Below, in pieces: positions 1 to 6,959 of a DNA stretch of 64,000 nt (positions within the stretch are counted from its first letter, which is position 1; the number at the start of each line of letters is the position of its first letter). The stretch spans positions 1 through 64,000 of the forward strand of contig NZ_JACRAW010000006.1 of the NCBI RefSeq assembly GCF_016213215.1, given 5' to 3'. This DNA comes from Bradyrhizobium sp. (GTDB lineage Bacteria > Pseudomonadota > Alphaproteobacteria > Rhizobiales > Xanthobacteraceae). The notes under the pieces were generated by a model that made no database searches, was not told the origin of the DNA, and saw only the letters and a list, made by a program, of their open reading frames with translations. A program made the position numbers and the translations under genes.

Positions 1-1070
1 CCTCGGGGGACGTCTGCTAGTCGGCCTACATGCTGTCGTGGAAGCTCGCGCTCAAGGCTAACGCGCTCGACCGCGACGGCTCGAAGCTGTCGCAGCCGCT
101 CAACTCCCAGCTCATCAGCGACGATGAGGACGAGGACGATGCAGTCGAGCAGCTGTTCGAGAAGCCGATGGCCGCGCGTGCCGCCCAGGTCTCCGAGAAG
201 GTGGTCGAGAAGCTCGTCGAGCGCATCATCGTGATGCGCGAGCGCGAGAAGATGCCCGACCGCCGCAAGGGCTACACCCAGAAGGCCGTGGTCGGCGGAC
301 ACAAGGTCTATCTGCGCACCGGCGAATATGACGACGGGCGCCTGGGCGAGATCTTCATCGACATGCACAAGGAAGGCGCGGCGCTACGCTCCTTCATCAA
401 CAACTTCGCGATCGCGGTCTCGCTCGGCCTGCAATACGGCGTGCCGCTCGACGAATATGTCGACGCCTTCACCTTCACCCGCTTCGAGCCCGCGGGTCCC
501 GTGCAGGGCAACGACTCCATCAAGTACGCGACGTCGATCCTCGACTACGTCTTCCGCGAGCTCGCGGTAAGCTATCTCTCCCGCTTCGACCTCGCCCATG
601 TCGATCCCAACGAGACCGGCTTCGACGCGCTCGGCAAGGGCGTCGAGGAAGGCAAGGAGCCGACCCAGCAGGCGGCGAAATACCTGTCGCGCGGCCTGAC
701 CCGCTCGCGCACCGATAATCTCGTCGTGGTGCGCGGCGTGCCGCAGGGCGGCGACGCCCGCAGCGGCGGCAACGTCACCGCCCTCTCCTCCCACGGTGCC
801 ACCTCCCGCGCCGGCGACGCGGTCGAAGGCGCCGTCGCGCTGAAGCAGGAAGCGCAAGCCGACCTCTCCCCGACCGAGAAGCTCGAGGCCCTATGGAGCA
901 AGGCCGGCACCGCCATGACCGCCGCCCCGACCAAGGCCGAACGCCGCGCCGAAGCGAAGGCAAAGGGCTACGAAGGCGAGATGTGCTCCGAGTGCGGCAA
1001 CTTCACGCTCGTCCGAAACGGCACCTGCATGAAGTGCGATACGTGCGGGTCCACGACGGGGTGTTCGTGA
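1..1070 (+). CDS. nrdJ: Vitamin B12-dependent (class II) ribonucleotide reductase, C-terminal part
   Basis: This is the 3' portion of adenosylcobalamin-dependent ribonucleotide reductase, which reduces ribonucleotides to deoxyribonucleotides in the cytosol. The start lies outside the window. The frame reads [15 protein letters not shown] then [11 protein letters not shown], which is the NrdJ tail, then a long alphaproteobacterial extension. It ends in a cysteine-rich tail (CSEC, CMKC, CDTC, TGCS) typical of the C-terminal redox/zinc segment. An in-frame TAG lies at 18-20, just before SAYMLSW, and the usually conserved Tyr of the YRDGS motif is Asp here. The first in-frame ATG after the stop is at 30. 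This could be a real nonsense mutation, an assembly error, or an edge artefact. A strong terminator follows at 1132-1159. The family call is firm; gene integrity is not. Confidence 0.85.
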
Positions 1071-1131
1071 GGGGGCGCTGAGGAGGACGACGACGAAATC
1101 GTCATGCCCGGGCTTGACCCGGGCATCCACG

Positions 1132-1159
1132 AAAGGGCGGCCAAGAGGCCGCCCTTTTT
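1132..1159 (+). terminator. Intrinsic terminator of nrdJ
   Basis: An 11-bp perfect stem (1132-1142 with 1147-1157, four-base loop) is followed by a T-run. It sits about 60 bases after the nrdJ stop. A second GC hairpin without a T-run (1104-1112 with 1118-1126) precedes it and resembles a common dispersed repeat. The pair separates nrdJ from the following island. Confidence 0.8.
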
Positions 1160-1205
1160 CTGGGAACATATCCACAGTTGTGTTACAAAACCTTTCTCCT
1201 GATGC

Positions 1206-2225
1206 TTGAACAAGGAACAAAACGGGCCCATAAACGGCACATCCGTTCACCCCAATGATGCTGTCCCGCAGCCCAAAATGGCGAAAGCATTCATCTCCTA
1301 TTCCCATCGGGACGAAAAAGCGCTCGAGCGTCTTCATACGCATCTCGCTACTCTGCGTAGGGAGGGCTCAATCTCTGCATGGTACGATCGAGAGATCCTC
1401 GCTGGCGACGACATTGATCGAAAAATCGATGCCGCACTCGCTGAGAGCGAGATCTTCCTGGCCTTGGTAAGCCCCGACTTTCTCGCGTCGAACTACTGCT
1501 ATGAGCGCGAAATGGCGAGCGCTCTTGAGCGCCACGCCGACGGTTCGTTGCGTGTGGTCCCAATCATACTTGAACCGTGCGACTGGAAATCCACTCCTCT
1601 CGCGAATCTTAAGGTGTTGCCGAAGGACGGGAAGCCGATCTCAACATGGACGAACGAGAACGTAGCGTATCTGGATGTAGTAACTGAATTGCGCCGCATT
1701 ACGTCAATCCAGACAGCCAACACTCCGCAAGAGGGAACCCGTGGGCAACGGCCAATCCCTGCAAAGCGCGAAGGGCGGCGATATCGGATCAAGAAAGAAT
1801 TCGATTCAATCGATCGGGACGAGTTTCGTCACAAGTCCTTTGAGACGATATGTGAGTTCTTCCGCGCCTCGATCGACGAGCTTAACGAAATCGGCGAGTT
1901 GATAAGGGCGAGATTCGAACGAATCAATGGATCCGCATTCTCCTGTACGATCCTGAACAAGGCGAGCAGCAAAGAGGCGCATATAACAGTCCGGGCTGAC
2001 GCCGGAGAGCATCTCGGTGGAGAGATGTCGTTTTCATTCGCGCGACGAGCTTCACCAAACACGGCCAATGGCTTTGTCCATGTCGAGGCGAACGACTACG
2101 AGCTCTATCTGCGGCTCGACAATTTCGCATCTAGGGGCCGAGACAAAGAAGCCCTGTCGGCCGAACAGGTGGCAGGTGAACTATGGCGCGAGTTCACTTC
2201 CCACGCGGGGATTGATCATGAGTAA
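1206..2225 (+). CDS. TIR-domain protein, putative NAD-consuming or signalling defence component
   Basis: From the TTG start the protein has 339 residues. A TIR domain spans about residues 27-165: FISYSHRDE at the first strand, then AWYDREILAGDD, LALVSPDFLASNYC, and a YERE segment with Glu100/Glu102 in the region that carries the catalytic Glu of NADase TIRs. Residues about 180-339 form a separate C-terminal domain beginning RRYRIKKEFD. From memory it resembles the tail of other bacterial TIR proteins and may be the sensing part. Bacterial TIR domains often cleave NAD+ or make NAD-derived signals during phage defence; here that is inference. An ATG at 1278 is an alternative start; neither has a strong ribosome binding site. 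The stop overlaps the next gene by 8 bases, pointing to an operon with 2218-4033. Base composition is clearly AT-richer than nrdJ, suggesting transfer. Confidence 0.85.
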   Translation: MNKEQNGPINGTSVHPNDAVPQPKMAKAFISYSHRDEKALERLHTHLATLRREGSISAWYDREILAGDDIDRKIDAALAESEIFLALVSPDFLASNYCYEREMASALERHADGSLRVVPIILEPCDWKSTPLANLKVLPKDGKPISTWTNENVAYLDVVTELRRITSIQTANTPQEGTRGQRPIPAKREGRRYRIKKEFDSIDRDEFRHKSFETICEFFRASIDELNEIGELIRARFERINGSAFSCTILNKASSKEAHITVRADAGEHLGGEMSFSFARRASPNTANGFVHVEANDYELYLRLDNFASRGRDKEALSAEQVAGELWREFTSHAGIDHE

Positions 2226-2376
2226 GAACCTCACCTACCAGTGCCTGAACTGCGGCGAGAAATTCATTGCAAGCATACTAAGTGAACAAGAACAACGGGA
2301 GTATCGAGAACAGAAGCTTCCTTATAAACCGGTAAGATGCCCGAAGTGCGGACGATCCGACCTCAGGCAGCAATAA
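2218..2376 (+). CDS. Small two-CxxC zinc-ribbon protein
   Basis: A 52-residue protein with CLNC at residues 9-12 and CPKC at 41-44, separated by a charged, Glu/Gln-rich linker. This is the layout of a minimal zinc ribbon. Its ATG lies inside the end of the TIR gene (8-base overlap), so translation is probably coupled. It could be an adaptor or a nucleic-acid-binding partner of the TIR or KAP protein; no function can be assigned from sequence. The overlap and intact metal-ligand pairs argue that it is real. Confidence 0.7.
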   Translation: MSKNLTYQCLNCGEKFIASILSEQEQREYREQKLPYKPVRCPKCGRSDLRQQ

Positions 2377-2385
2377 AGTATTACA

Positions 2386-2553
2386 ATGAGTGATTTCGCG
2401 TCCCCTGAGTTGAGGCGGAGCGCTTATTACCAAAAGGTAAGTCTGGCCGGATTAGCGGACGCGATCACATCGGCAAACGTCGACAGTAGTCGTCAAATAT
2501 CCCCCATCCCCACGGAACGCGCGTTCTGTAAGTTTGAACGAGAACGTAGTTAG
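2386..2553 (+). CDS. Possible 55-residue protein in the TIR/KAP cassette
   Basis: An open frame from ATG 2386 to TAG 2551-2553. It begins MSDFASPELRRSAYYQK and ends CKFERERS. It starts 9 bases after the zinc-ribbon stop and ends 13 bases before the preferred KAP start, so it fills the gap as expected in an operon. No strong ribosome binding site, motif or family is seen. It could be chance, with the interval being a leader for the KAP gene. Confidence 0.35.
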   Translation: MSDFASPELRRSAYYQKVSLAGLADAITSANVDSSRQISPIPTERAFCKFERERS

Positions 2554-2566
2554 GCAACCCCTCCAT

Positions 2567-4033
2567 ATGACAACGATTGAAGATAAAGCTTGCGACACGT
2601 GGGCGGAGGATCGCCTGGGCCGGGCCGAAGATGCCACCTTTCTGAAGTCCTTTCTCTTAAGTCGAGTGAACGAACGCAAGCAATCTAAGCTTCCATCATC
2701 CTACGTGCTCAATATCGATGCTCAATGGGGACAAGGTAAGTCCTTCTTTCTATCGAGGTTCGCTCGGATGCTGCGAACAGATGGCTTCCTTGTCGCCGAG
2801 GTGAACGCCTGGCAGGACGATCACGCCGATGATCCGCTTCTTTCTGTGATGGACGCCATCGACCAAGCCGTGGCACCCTTGGTGAAGCGTGAAACGCGCG
2901 CTCGCGATCGTTGGAACGAAGCCAAACGAGCTGGCGCGGCGATTGCTGTTGCCGCCGCGAAAGGAGCGACCGTCCAAGTAGCAAAGCGAGTAATCGGGTC
3001 CGGCATGGACGAAATCGGAAAGATTCTGTCGGGCGAAGGTCCGAATCTGGACAAAACAGCGGAAGATCTCGCAAAATCCTTTGGCGATATCATTGACGAG
3101 CAGGGGAAGGCTCTCTTGGCTACCTTTCGCGAGGGCAAACGGACCATTGCGCGATTTCGACAGAGCCTAAGTGAATTCCTTGAGGTGGCTGCTTCAAAAA
3201 ATCAACCTTTGCCGCTCTTTGTCCTAATCGACGAACTCGATCGATGTCGGCCTCCCTTCGCAATTGCGATGCTTGAACGAGTCAAGCATCTCTTCGAAAT
3301 GGATCAGGTTGTGTTCGTAGCTGCCACTGACACCGTGCAGCTCAGTTATTCCGTCAGTGCAGTTTATGGCGCCGAGTTCAATAGCCAAGGATATCTGGCA
3401 CGCTTTTTCAATCGAACCTACTATTTTGATCGCGTGTCAAAGAAGGATTTTCTGGAAGGACTCTTTGCCAAAATGCCTCTAGACCCAACAAAGATCTCTC
3501 TTCCAGCACAGACGAATCTGGCCACTTACTTGAGTGAAGGGTTTGACTTTTTCGGACTTGCACTTCGAGACATCGAGCAAGTCTACGACATCCTCCGCAG
3601 CGTAACGACCGCCTGGAGCGGTCGTCTTAAAATCGAGATTTGTCTGTTGTTTCCAATCGCTGTCGCTCACCAACAACGGTATCCGGTTGCATTTGACGGC
3701 GATTTTGCCGCCGCGCTCAACAGACTTAGCCAAAAGCTCGGTGGTACCGCTACATGGACAATCAAATTTGGCTCAGATGATTACGGACGTCAGTCCGAAT
3801 CGATTCCCGCAGTAATGTTGGCTACTGAATTCGTCAAACAATCAGAGCGGGGTTTGAATAAGATCAACCACGAAGTAACGGCAATGCACGCCAAGTGGGT
3901 TGTCCAACGTTTATCGGAGGAGTTTGCCATCGACTATGGAAATACATATCAAACTGGTTCCAAGCCGGAGTCGATAATTCGTCGATATCCCGATTTTGTC
4001 CGGAGCGCCGGCAGATTGATTCATCGCCACTAG
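2567..4033 (+). CDS. KAP-family P-loop NTPase
   Basis: The 488-residue protein from ATG 2567 matches the KAP NTPase architecture. Walker A is AQWGQGKS at residues about 52-59. Walker B is LFVLIDELDRCRP at about 217-229, followed by the VFVAATD sensor strand and a downstream NRTYYFDR segment. The insertion between Walker A and B includes an Ala-rich stretch near residues 122-140 (RAGAAIAVAAAKGATVQVA) and then a helical region. Many KAP proteins carry membrane helices at this place; here the stretch is only weakly hydrophobic. KAP proteins include PifA, the phage-exclusion protein of plasmid F. A TTG at 2534 would add 11 residues, but the ATG is preferred. It is the last gene of the TIR cassette, AT-rich like its neighbours, and is followed by repeat debris. 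Confidence 0.85.
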   Translation: MTTIEDKACDTWAEDRLGRAEDATFLKSFLLSRVNERKQSKLPSSYVLNIDAQWGQGKSFFLSRFARMLRTDGFLVAEVNAWQDDHADDPLLSVMDAIDQAVAPLVKRETRARDRWNEAKRAGAAIAVAAAKGATVQVAKRVIGSGMDEIGKILSGEGPNLDKTAEDLAKSFGDIIDEQGKALLATFREGKRTIARFRQSLSEFLEVAASKNQPLPLFVLIDELDRCRPPFAIAMLERVKHLFEMDQVVFVAATDTVQLSYSVSAVYGAEFNSQGYLARFFNRTYYFDRVSKKDFLEGLFAKMPLDPTKISLPAQTNLATYLSEGFDFFGLALRDIEQVYDILRSVTTAWSGRLKIEICLLFPIAVAHQQRYPVAFDGDFAAALNRLSQKLGGTATWTIKFGSDDYGRQSESIPAVMLATEFVKQSERGLNKINHEVTAMHAKWVVQRLSEEFAIDYGNTYQTGSKPESIIRRYPDFVRSAGRLIHRH

Positions 4034-4079
4034 CTTGCCTTGGACCCGTCCCGCCAGAAGCGATACGCATCAGCTGCTA

Positions 4080-4120
4080 CAAATGGACGGAGCTATGGGT
4101 CACGCTAACCCGCCCTACTC
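4080..4120. repeat. Partial copy of the AATCCGCC/CGGGTTACG intergenic repeat
   Basis: The stretch contains the GGTCACGCTAACCCGCCCTA half of the repeat that appears more completely at 4306-4390 and elsewhere. It marks the right end of the AT-rich island. Confidence 0.5.
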
Positions 4121-4222
4121 ACTGCAAGGGTCTTCACAAGACTTTTCAAGGGTGTCGCACATTCGAGTAGGCTGAGGTCATGATACGAGCCACCCGTTAT
4201 GGAATTTGCTCTTGGTTAAGGA

Positions 4223-4286
4223 TTACGGTGACAGTGCACTTAATCTGCCGATGGGTGAAGTGTAGTTTGGTGCACTGTCACCGTAA
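4223..4286. repeat. 64-bp palindromic element with 17-bp perfect inverted repeats
   Basis: TTACGGTGACAGTGCAC at 4223-4239 is repeated in inverse complement at 4270-4286, with a 30-base spacer. No transposase is nearby. The sequence resembles small palindromic or REP/MITE-like elements, but the family is not identified here. It could also form a long hairpin in RNA. Confidence 0.6.
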
Positions 4287-4305
4287 GCCGGGCGTAAGCA
4301 GGACA

Positions 4306-4390
4306 GTAGGCCGGATCAGCCGAAGGCATAATCCGCCTTTCGTTTGCAACAAATCGGCGGGTTACGGTGGCGCTAAACCGCCCTACGCGC
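4306..4390. repeat. Dispersed palindromic repeat, GGATYAGCCGAAGGCRTAATCCGCC type
   Basis: The copy has the left arm GGCCGGATCAGCCGAAGG followed by ATAATCCGCC, and the right arm GGCGGGTTACGGTGGCG then CGCCCTACGC. Related copies lie near 5985, 6270, 8542, 8780, 12838 and 13315. The two arms are partly complementary. It is a non-coding dispersed repeat common in Bradyrhizobium intergenic DNA. Confidence 0.8.
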
Positions 4391-4521
4391 TTGATGCTTT
4401 AGGGGCGATCAGCCCGTACGATGGGAGGGGCATACCCGCACCGCGCCAGCAAACCATCTGGAGCTTCAAGATTGCAGCCAATGGTTGCGCTGCCTATATC
4501 AGCCCTAGAGGACGCCGACCG

Positions 4522-4767
4522 ATGGGCGAATTGATAATTAGTGTTCTACAGGTCGTTGGCCTGTTCACCGGAAGATGGTTGCTGCCGAAGGTGTCAGGCG
4601 GCCGGATAATCCTTATGCCGGATGATGCTCCGATCGGGTTGTTTCCCCTTGCTCCTTATGCGCGGTTGCCTAATGGCAAGATCGGCGTGGATGGTGTTTT
4701 CGTCGGCACGCTACTAGCGATGCTTTTCCTGATTGCTATGGTTGGATTGTGCTGCCTAATTCTTTAG
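4522..4767 (+). CDS. Small hypothetical membrane protein
   Basis: 81 residues from the ATG at 4522, preceded by a GAGG motif about ten bases upstream. The first hydrophobic stretch is at the N-terminus (LIISVLQVVGLFTG), and a clear transmembrane segment lies at the C-terminus (VFVGTLLAMLFLIAMVGL). Between them is a short loop with PDDAPIG and LPNGKIG. The same frame is open further upstream to 4180, but that part is translated repeat and palindromic element, so it is excluded. Function unknown. Confidence 0.5.
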   Translation: MGELIISVLQVVGLFTGRWLLPKVSGGRIILMPDDAPIGLFPLAPYARLPNGKIGVDGVFVGTLLAMLFLIAMVGLCCLIL

Positions 4768-4769
4768 CA

Positions 4770-4862
4770 AGCCCGTAGGATGGGTGGAGCGAAGCGATAC
4801 CCATCAATTGCGGTGGGCAAACGTCAACGGGTTCCGCAACGGCTCACCCCACCCTATCCAAG
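4770..4862. repeat. Dispersed repeat, GGATGGGTGGAGCGAAGCG type
   Basis: The left arm GGATGGGTGGAGCGAAGCGA is followed by TACCCATC, then a right arm ending CACCCCACCCTATCC. Other copies are at 5312, 5884, 6859 and 14528. It is a palindromic intergenic repeat with no coding capacity. Confidence 0.8.
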
Positions 4863-4873
4863 GCAAGACCAGG

Positions 4874-5170
4874 TCACGGCTGTTCTTGCAGGATCGGTGA
4901 ACCGAGTTCATCGAAACGAAAGAGCTGAAAGATCCGCTGGCCGTTGAAGTCGAGGATTCTCAAATCATCCGTCTCGCGCAGATTGCTCTCGACCGCCTGA
5001 AAATGCCCGCCGTAGCGCTCCCTGGCGAGCGACAATGGAACCTCAAGCGCGACGAACTTGCCGATCCCTTTGTCCTTAAGCACCTCAAGGAGTTTCTGAT
5101 TGTGTAAGGACTCGTGCGACGTGAGGATGAGCAGCGGACCGCTCGCCGTGAGCAGCAAAAGCGATTTCAT
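4874..5170 (-). CDS. Conserved hypothetical cytosolic protein, 98 residues
   Basis: The start at 5170 is fixed by a strong ribosome binding site (AAGGAGGG) just upstream; a longer frame to 5263 runs into repeat sequence. The protein begins MKSLLLLTASGPLLILTSHE and continues with LLEVLKDKGIGKFVALEVP and an RYGGHF segment. The initial stretch looks like a buried beta strand and helix rather than a signal peptide. I believe related small proteins occur in Bradyrhizobium, without known function. It stands alone between repeats. Confidence 0.75.
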   Translation of the reverse strand: MKSLLLLTASGPLLILTSHESLHNQKLLEVLKDKGIGKFVALEVPLSLARERYGGHFQAVESNLRETDDLRILDFNGQRIFQLFRFDELGSPILQEQP

Positions 5171-5279
5171 CGGACCCTCCTTCGCGGTTAGACGGAACTC
5201 ACGCGTCATCTCCGCTTTAGGTAGGATCGGTTGAGCGCTCGCGAAACCCATCACCTCTGCCACTCGGCAGCAGGCGCAG

Positions 5280-5445
5280 GGCGATTGGCGTAATCCGCCG
5301 TTTACGCAGCCCTTAGTATGGGTGGAGCGAAGCGATACCCATCACTTGCGCCGCACGAAGATGGTGGGCTTCGCTAGCGCTCCACCCACCCTGCGCGCTC
5401 GAAACACAGTGGCGGGTTACGATAACGCTAACCCGCCCTACTCAC
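5280..5445. repeat. Composite intergenic repeats
   Basis: A partial AATCCGCC-type copy (about 5284-5303) is followed by a GGATGGGTGGAGCGAAGCG-type copy (about 5312-5402). Then comes the GGCGGGTTACGATAACG right half of an AATCCGCC-type repeat (about 5410-5440). Different families are inserted next to each other. Confidence 0.7.
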
Positions 5446-5460
5446 ATCATGTCGATTACG

Positions 5461-5730
5461 TCACGCCGCCTTGGCGACCTTCTCCGGCTGCTCCGCTTCC
5501 ATCGCCCGCATATAGAGATCGAGCAGGGTTTCGCGCTCGTCGCGCTCGTCCTTGTCCTGCTTCCTCAGCTTGATGATCTCCTTGAGGATCTTCACATCGA
5601 AACCCTCGGCCTTGGCTTCCGAGAAGACTTCCTTCTTCTGCTCGTTCAACTCCTGCAATTCGGTGTCCAGGTTCTCGATCCGCTCGATGAAAGAACGAAT
5701 ACGCCCGCCGGGAATGGTGATGTCAGACAT
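5461..5730 (-). CDS. gapR: GapR-type DUF2312 nucleoid-associated protein
   Basis: 89 residues, the usual length of GapR. It starts MSDITIPGGRIRSFIERIE and is almost entirely charged helix: LDTELQELNEQKKEVFSEAK, then GFDVKILKEIIKLRKQDKDE. GapR of Caulobacter binds overtwisted DNA ahead of polymerases and stimulates gyrase and topoisomerase IV. The ATG at 5730 follows an AGAGG motif; the frame is open further upstream, but without family similarity. The gene is monocistronic and flanked by repeats on both sides. The family is clear; cellular role is by homology. Confidence 0.9.
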   Translation of the reverse strand: MSDITIPGGRIRSFIERIENLDTELQELNEQKKEVFSEAKAEGFDVKILKEIIKLRKQDKDERDERETLLDLYMRAMEAEQPEKVAKAA

Positions 5731-5883
5731 GGTGCCTCTTTGCTGAATGAGGTCGTGAAAATGACCGCAAAGAAATTGCCAATGTCTTAACCGAACAGCT
5801 CCGGCGATGCCGCGCTCGCGCGGCCGCATGCCGCTCCGCGCAGTCGGCCAATTCAAATCACAATAATTTGCAGAGCACTCCGC

Positions 5884-6020
5884 AGCCGTAGGATGGGTGG
5901 AGCGAAGCGATACCCATCATCTACGTTGCGCGGAAGACGGCGGGTTTCGCTTTGCTCAACCCACCCTACGCGCTCCGGATAGCCCGTAGGGCGGATTAGC
6001 GCTAGCGTAATCCGCCGTTA
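5884..6020. repeat. Two adjacent dispersed repeats
   Basis: A GGATGGGTGGAGCGAAGCG-type copy (about 5886-5972, ending CAACCCACCCTACGCGC) is directly followed by the left half of an AATCCGCC-type copy (GTAGGGCGGATTAGCGCTAG). They lie between gapR and the next small gene. Confidence 0.8.
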
Positions 6021-6081
6021 CGGATTTGAGGCGGTGCAACGCGGCCTGCCATGGTCGGCTCTGCGCGCTGGAAGGATCACC

Positions 6082-6255
6082 ATGAACGGAAATCGGTACT
6101 ACGGGGTTCGGGTCGAGGGCGCGAAATATGGCGTGGGCTTCGGCTCGGCGCTCGCCATCGCGATCTCCTACACCAACAACCATTCGATCCTGTGGGCGAT
6201 CATCCACGGCATCCTGGGCTGGCTCTACGTGATCTATGTCGCGCTGTTTCCGTGA
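6082..6255 (+). CDS. Small single-pass membrane protein, 57 residues
   Basis: The ATG at 6082 is preceded by GAAGGATCACC. The protein begins MNGNRYYGVRVEGAKYGVGF, followed by one or two hydrophobic stretches (SALAIAISYTN and SILWAIIHGILGWLYVIYVA). The layout resembles small inner-membrane proteins with a cytosolic Arg/Tyr-rich head. No function is known to me. Dispersed repeats flank both sides. Confidence 0.65.
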   Translation: MNGNRYYGVRVEGAKYGVGFGSALAIAISYTNNHSILWAIIHGILGWLYVIYVALFP

Positions 6256-6269
6256 TATCTGCGCGTACG

Positions 6270-6350
6270 GTGGACCAGCGGAAGGCGTAATCCGCCACTC
6301 CCGCGCGCACAAGTCGAAGGGTTACGCTCCACTAACCCGCCCTACGCCCT
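6270..6350. repeat. AATCCGCC-type dispersed repeat
   Basis: A copy with GGAAGGCGTAATCCGCC at the left and GGTTACGCTCCACTAACCCG at the right. A GC-rich hairpin with a pyrimidine tail at about 6379-6410 follows and may terminate transcription of 6082-6255. Confidence 0.7.
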
Positions 6351-6505
6351 GCGCGCCAATCCCGGACATCCACGGATAGAAAGGAGTGGCCGCAAGGCCG
6401 CCCTTCTTTACCGCTGCTCCCCGCTCATCGCGGCGAGCGGATTTCTCTTGATTTACCCGAACTCGACCCTACGGTGCGCCGCATCTGGAAAGGACGAGGC
6501 CGATA

Positions 6506-6859
6506 ATGGACGACGCAATGAAGTGCCCGAAATGCAATTCCGAGCATGCCTATCAGGATCGCGATCTGTGGGTTTGCCCTGAGTGCGCCCATGAATGGAG
6601 CGCTTCGGGCGAAGCGTCCGCGGAGGCCCCGGCGGATGAGACGGGCGTGCGCGATGCCAATGGCAATTTGCTGACTGACGGGGACAGCGTCATCGTGATC
6701 AAGGACCTCAAGGTCAAGGGATCGTCCTCGGTCGTCAAGGGCGGCACCAAGGTCAGGAACATCCGCCTGCAGGAAGCGACCGACGGCCACAACATCGCCT
6801 GCAAGATCGACGGCATCGGAGCGATGAATCTGAAATCGGAATTCGTGAAAAAGGCGTAG
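6506..6859 (+). CDS. yjdM: YjdM/PhnA family zinc-ribbon protein
   Basis: 117 residues. The N-terminus carries a zinc ribbon, CPKC at residues 6-9 and CPEC at about 24-27, followed by an Ala/Glu-rich linker. The C-terminal SH3-like domain contains [35 protein letters not shown] and the closing [15 protein letters not shown]. This matches YjdM, formerly PhnA, once linked to alkylphosphonate use but of unproven activity. It is a single gene with no phn genes nearby. An ATG at 6518 is possible, but the first ATG fits the family. Confidence 0.85.
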   Translation: MDDAMKCPKCNSEHAYQDRDLWVCPECAHEWSASGEASAEAPADETGVRDANGNLLTDGDSVIVIKDLKVKGSSSVVKGGTKVRNIRLQEATDGHNIACKIDGIGAMNLKSEFVKKA

Positions 6860-6948
6860 CCCGCAGGATGGGTGGAGCAGAGCGATACCCATCAACCGCC
6901 ACACACGGAAAGTGCGATGGGTTTCGCGTTGCTCAACCCATCCTACAG
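6859..6948. repeat. GGATGGGTGGAGCGAAGCG-type dispersed repeat
   Basis: It starts at the yjdM stop codon and ends CAACCCATCCTACAG just before the convergent flavoprotein gene. With its partly complementary arms it could act as a weak bidirectional stop. Confidence 0.75.
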
Positions 6949-6959
6949 CTCTGCCGCCC

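Noticed and set aside
4180..4521. N-terminal extension of the small membrane protein
   Set aside because: It translates the palindromic element and a dispersed repeat, and is not conserved coding sequence.
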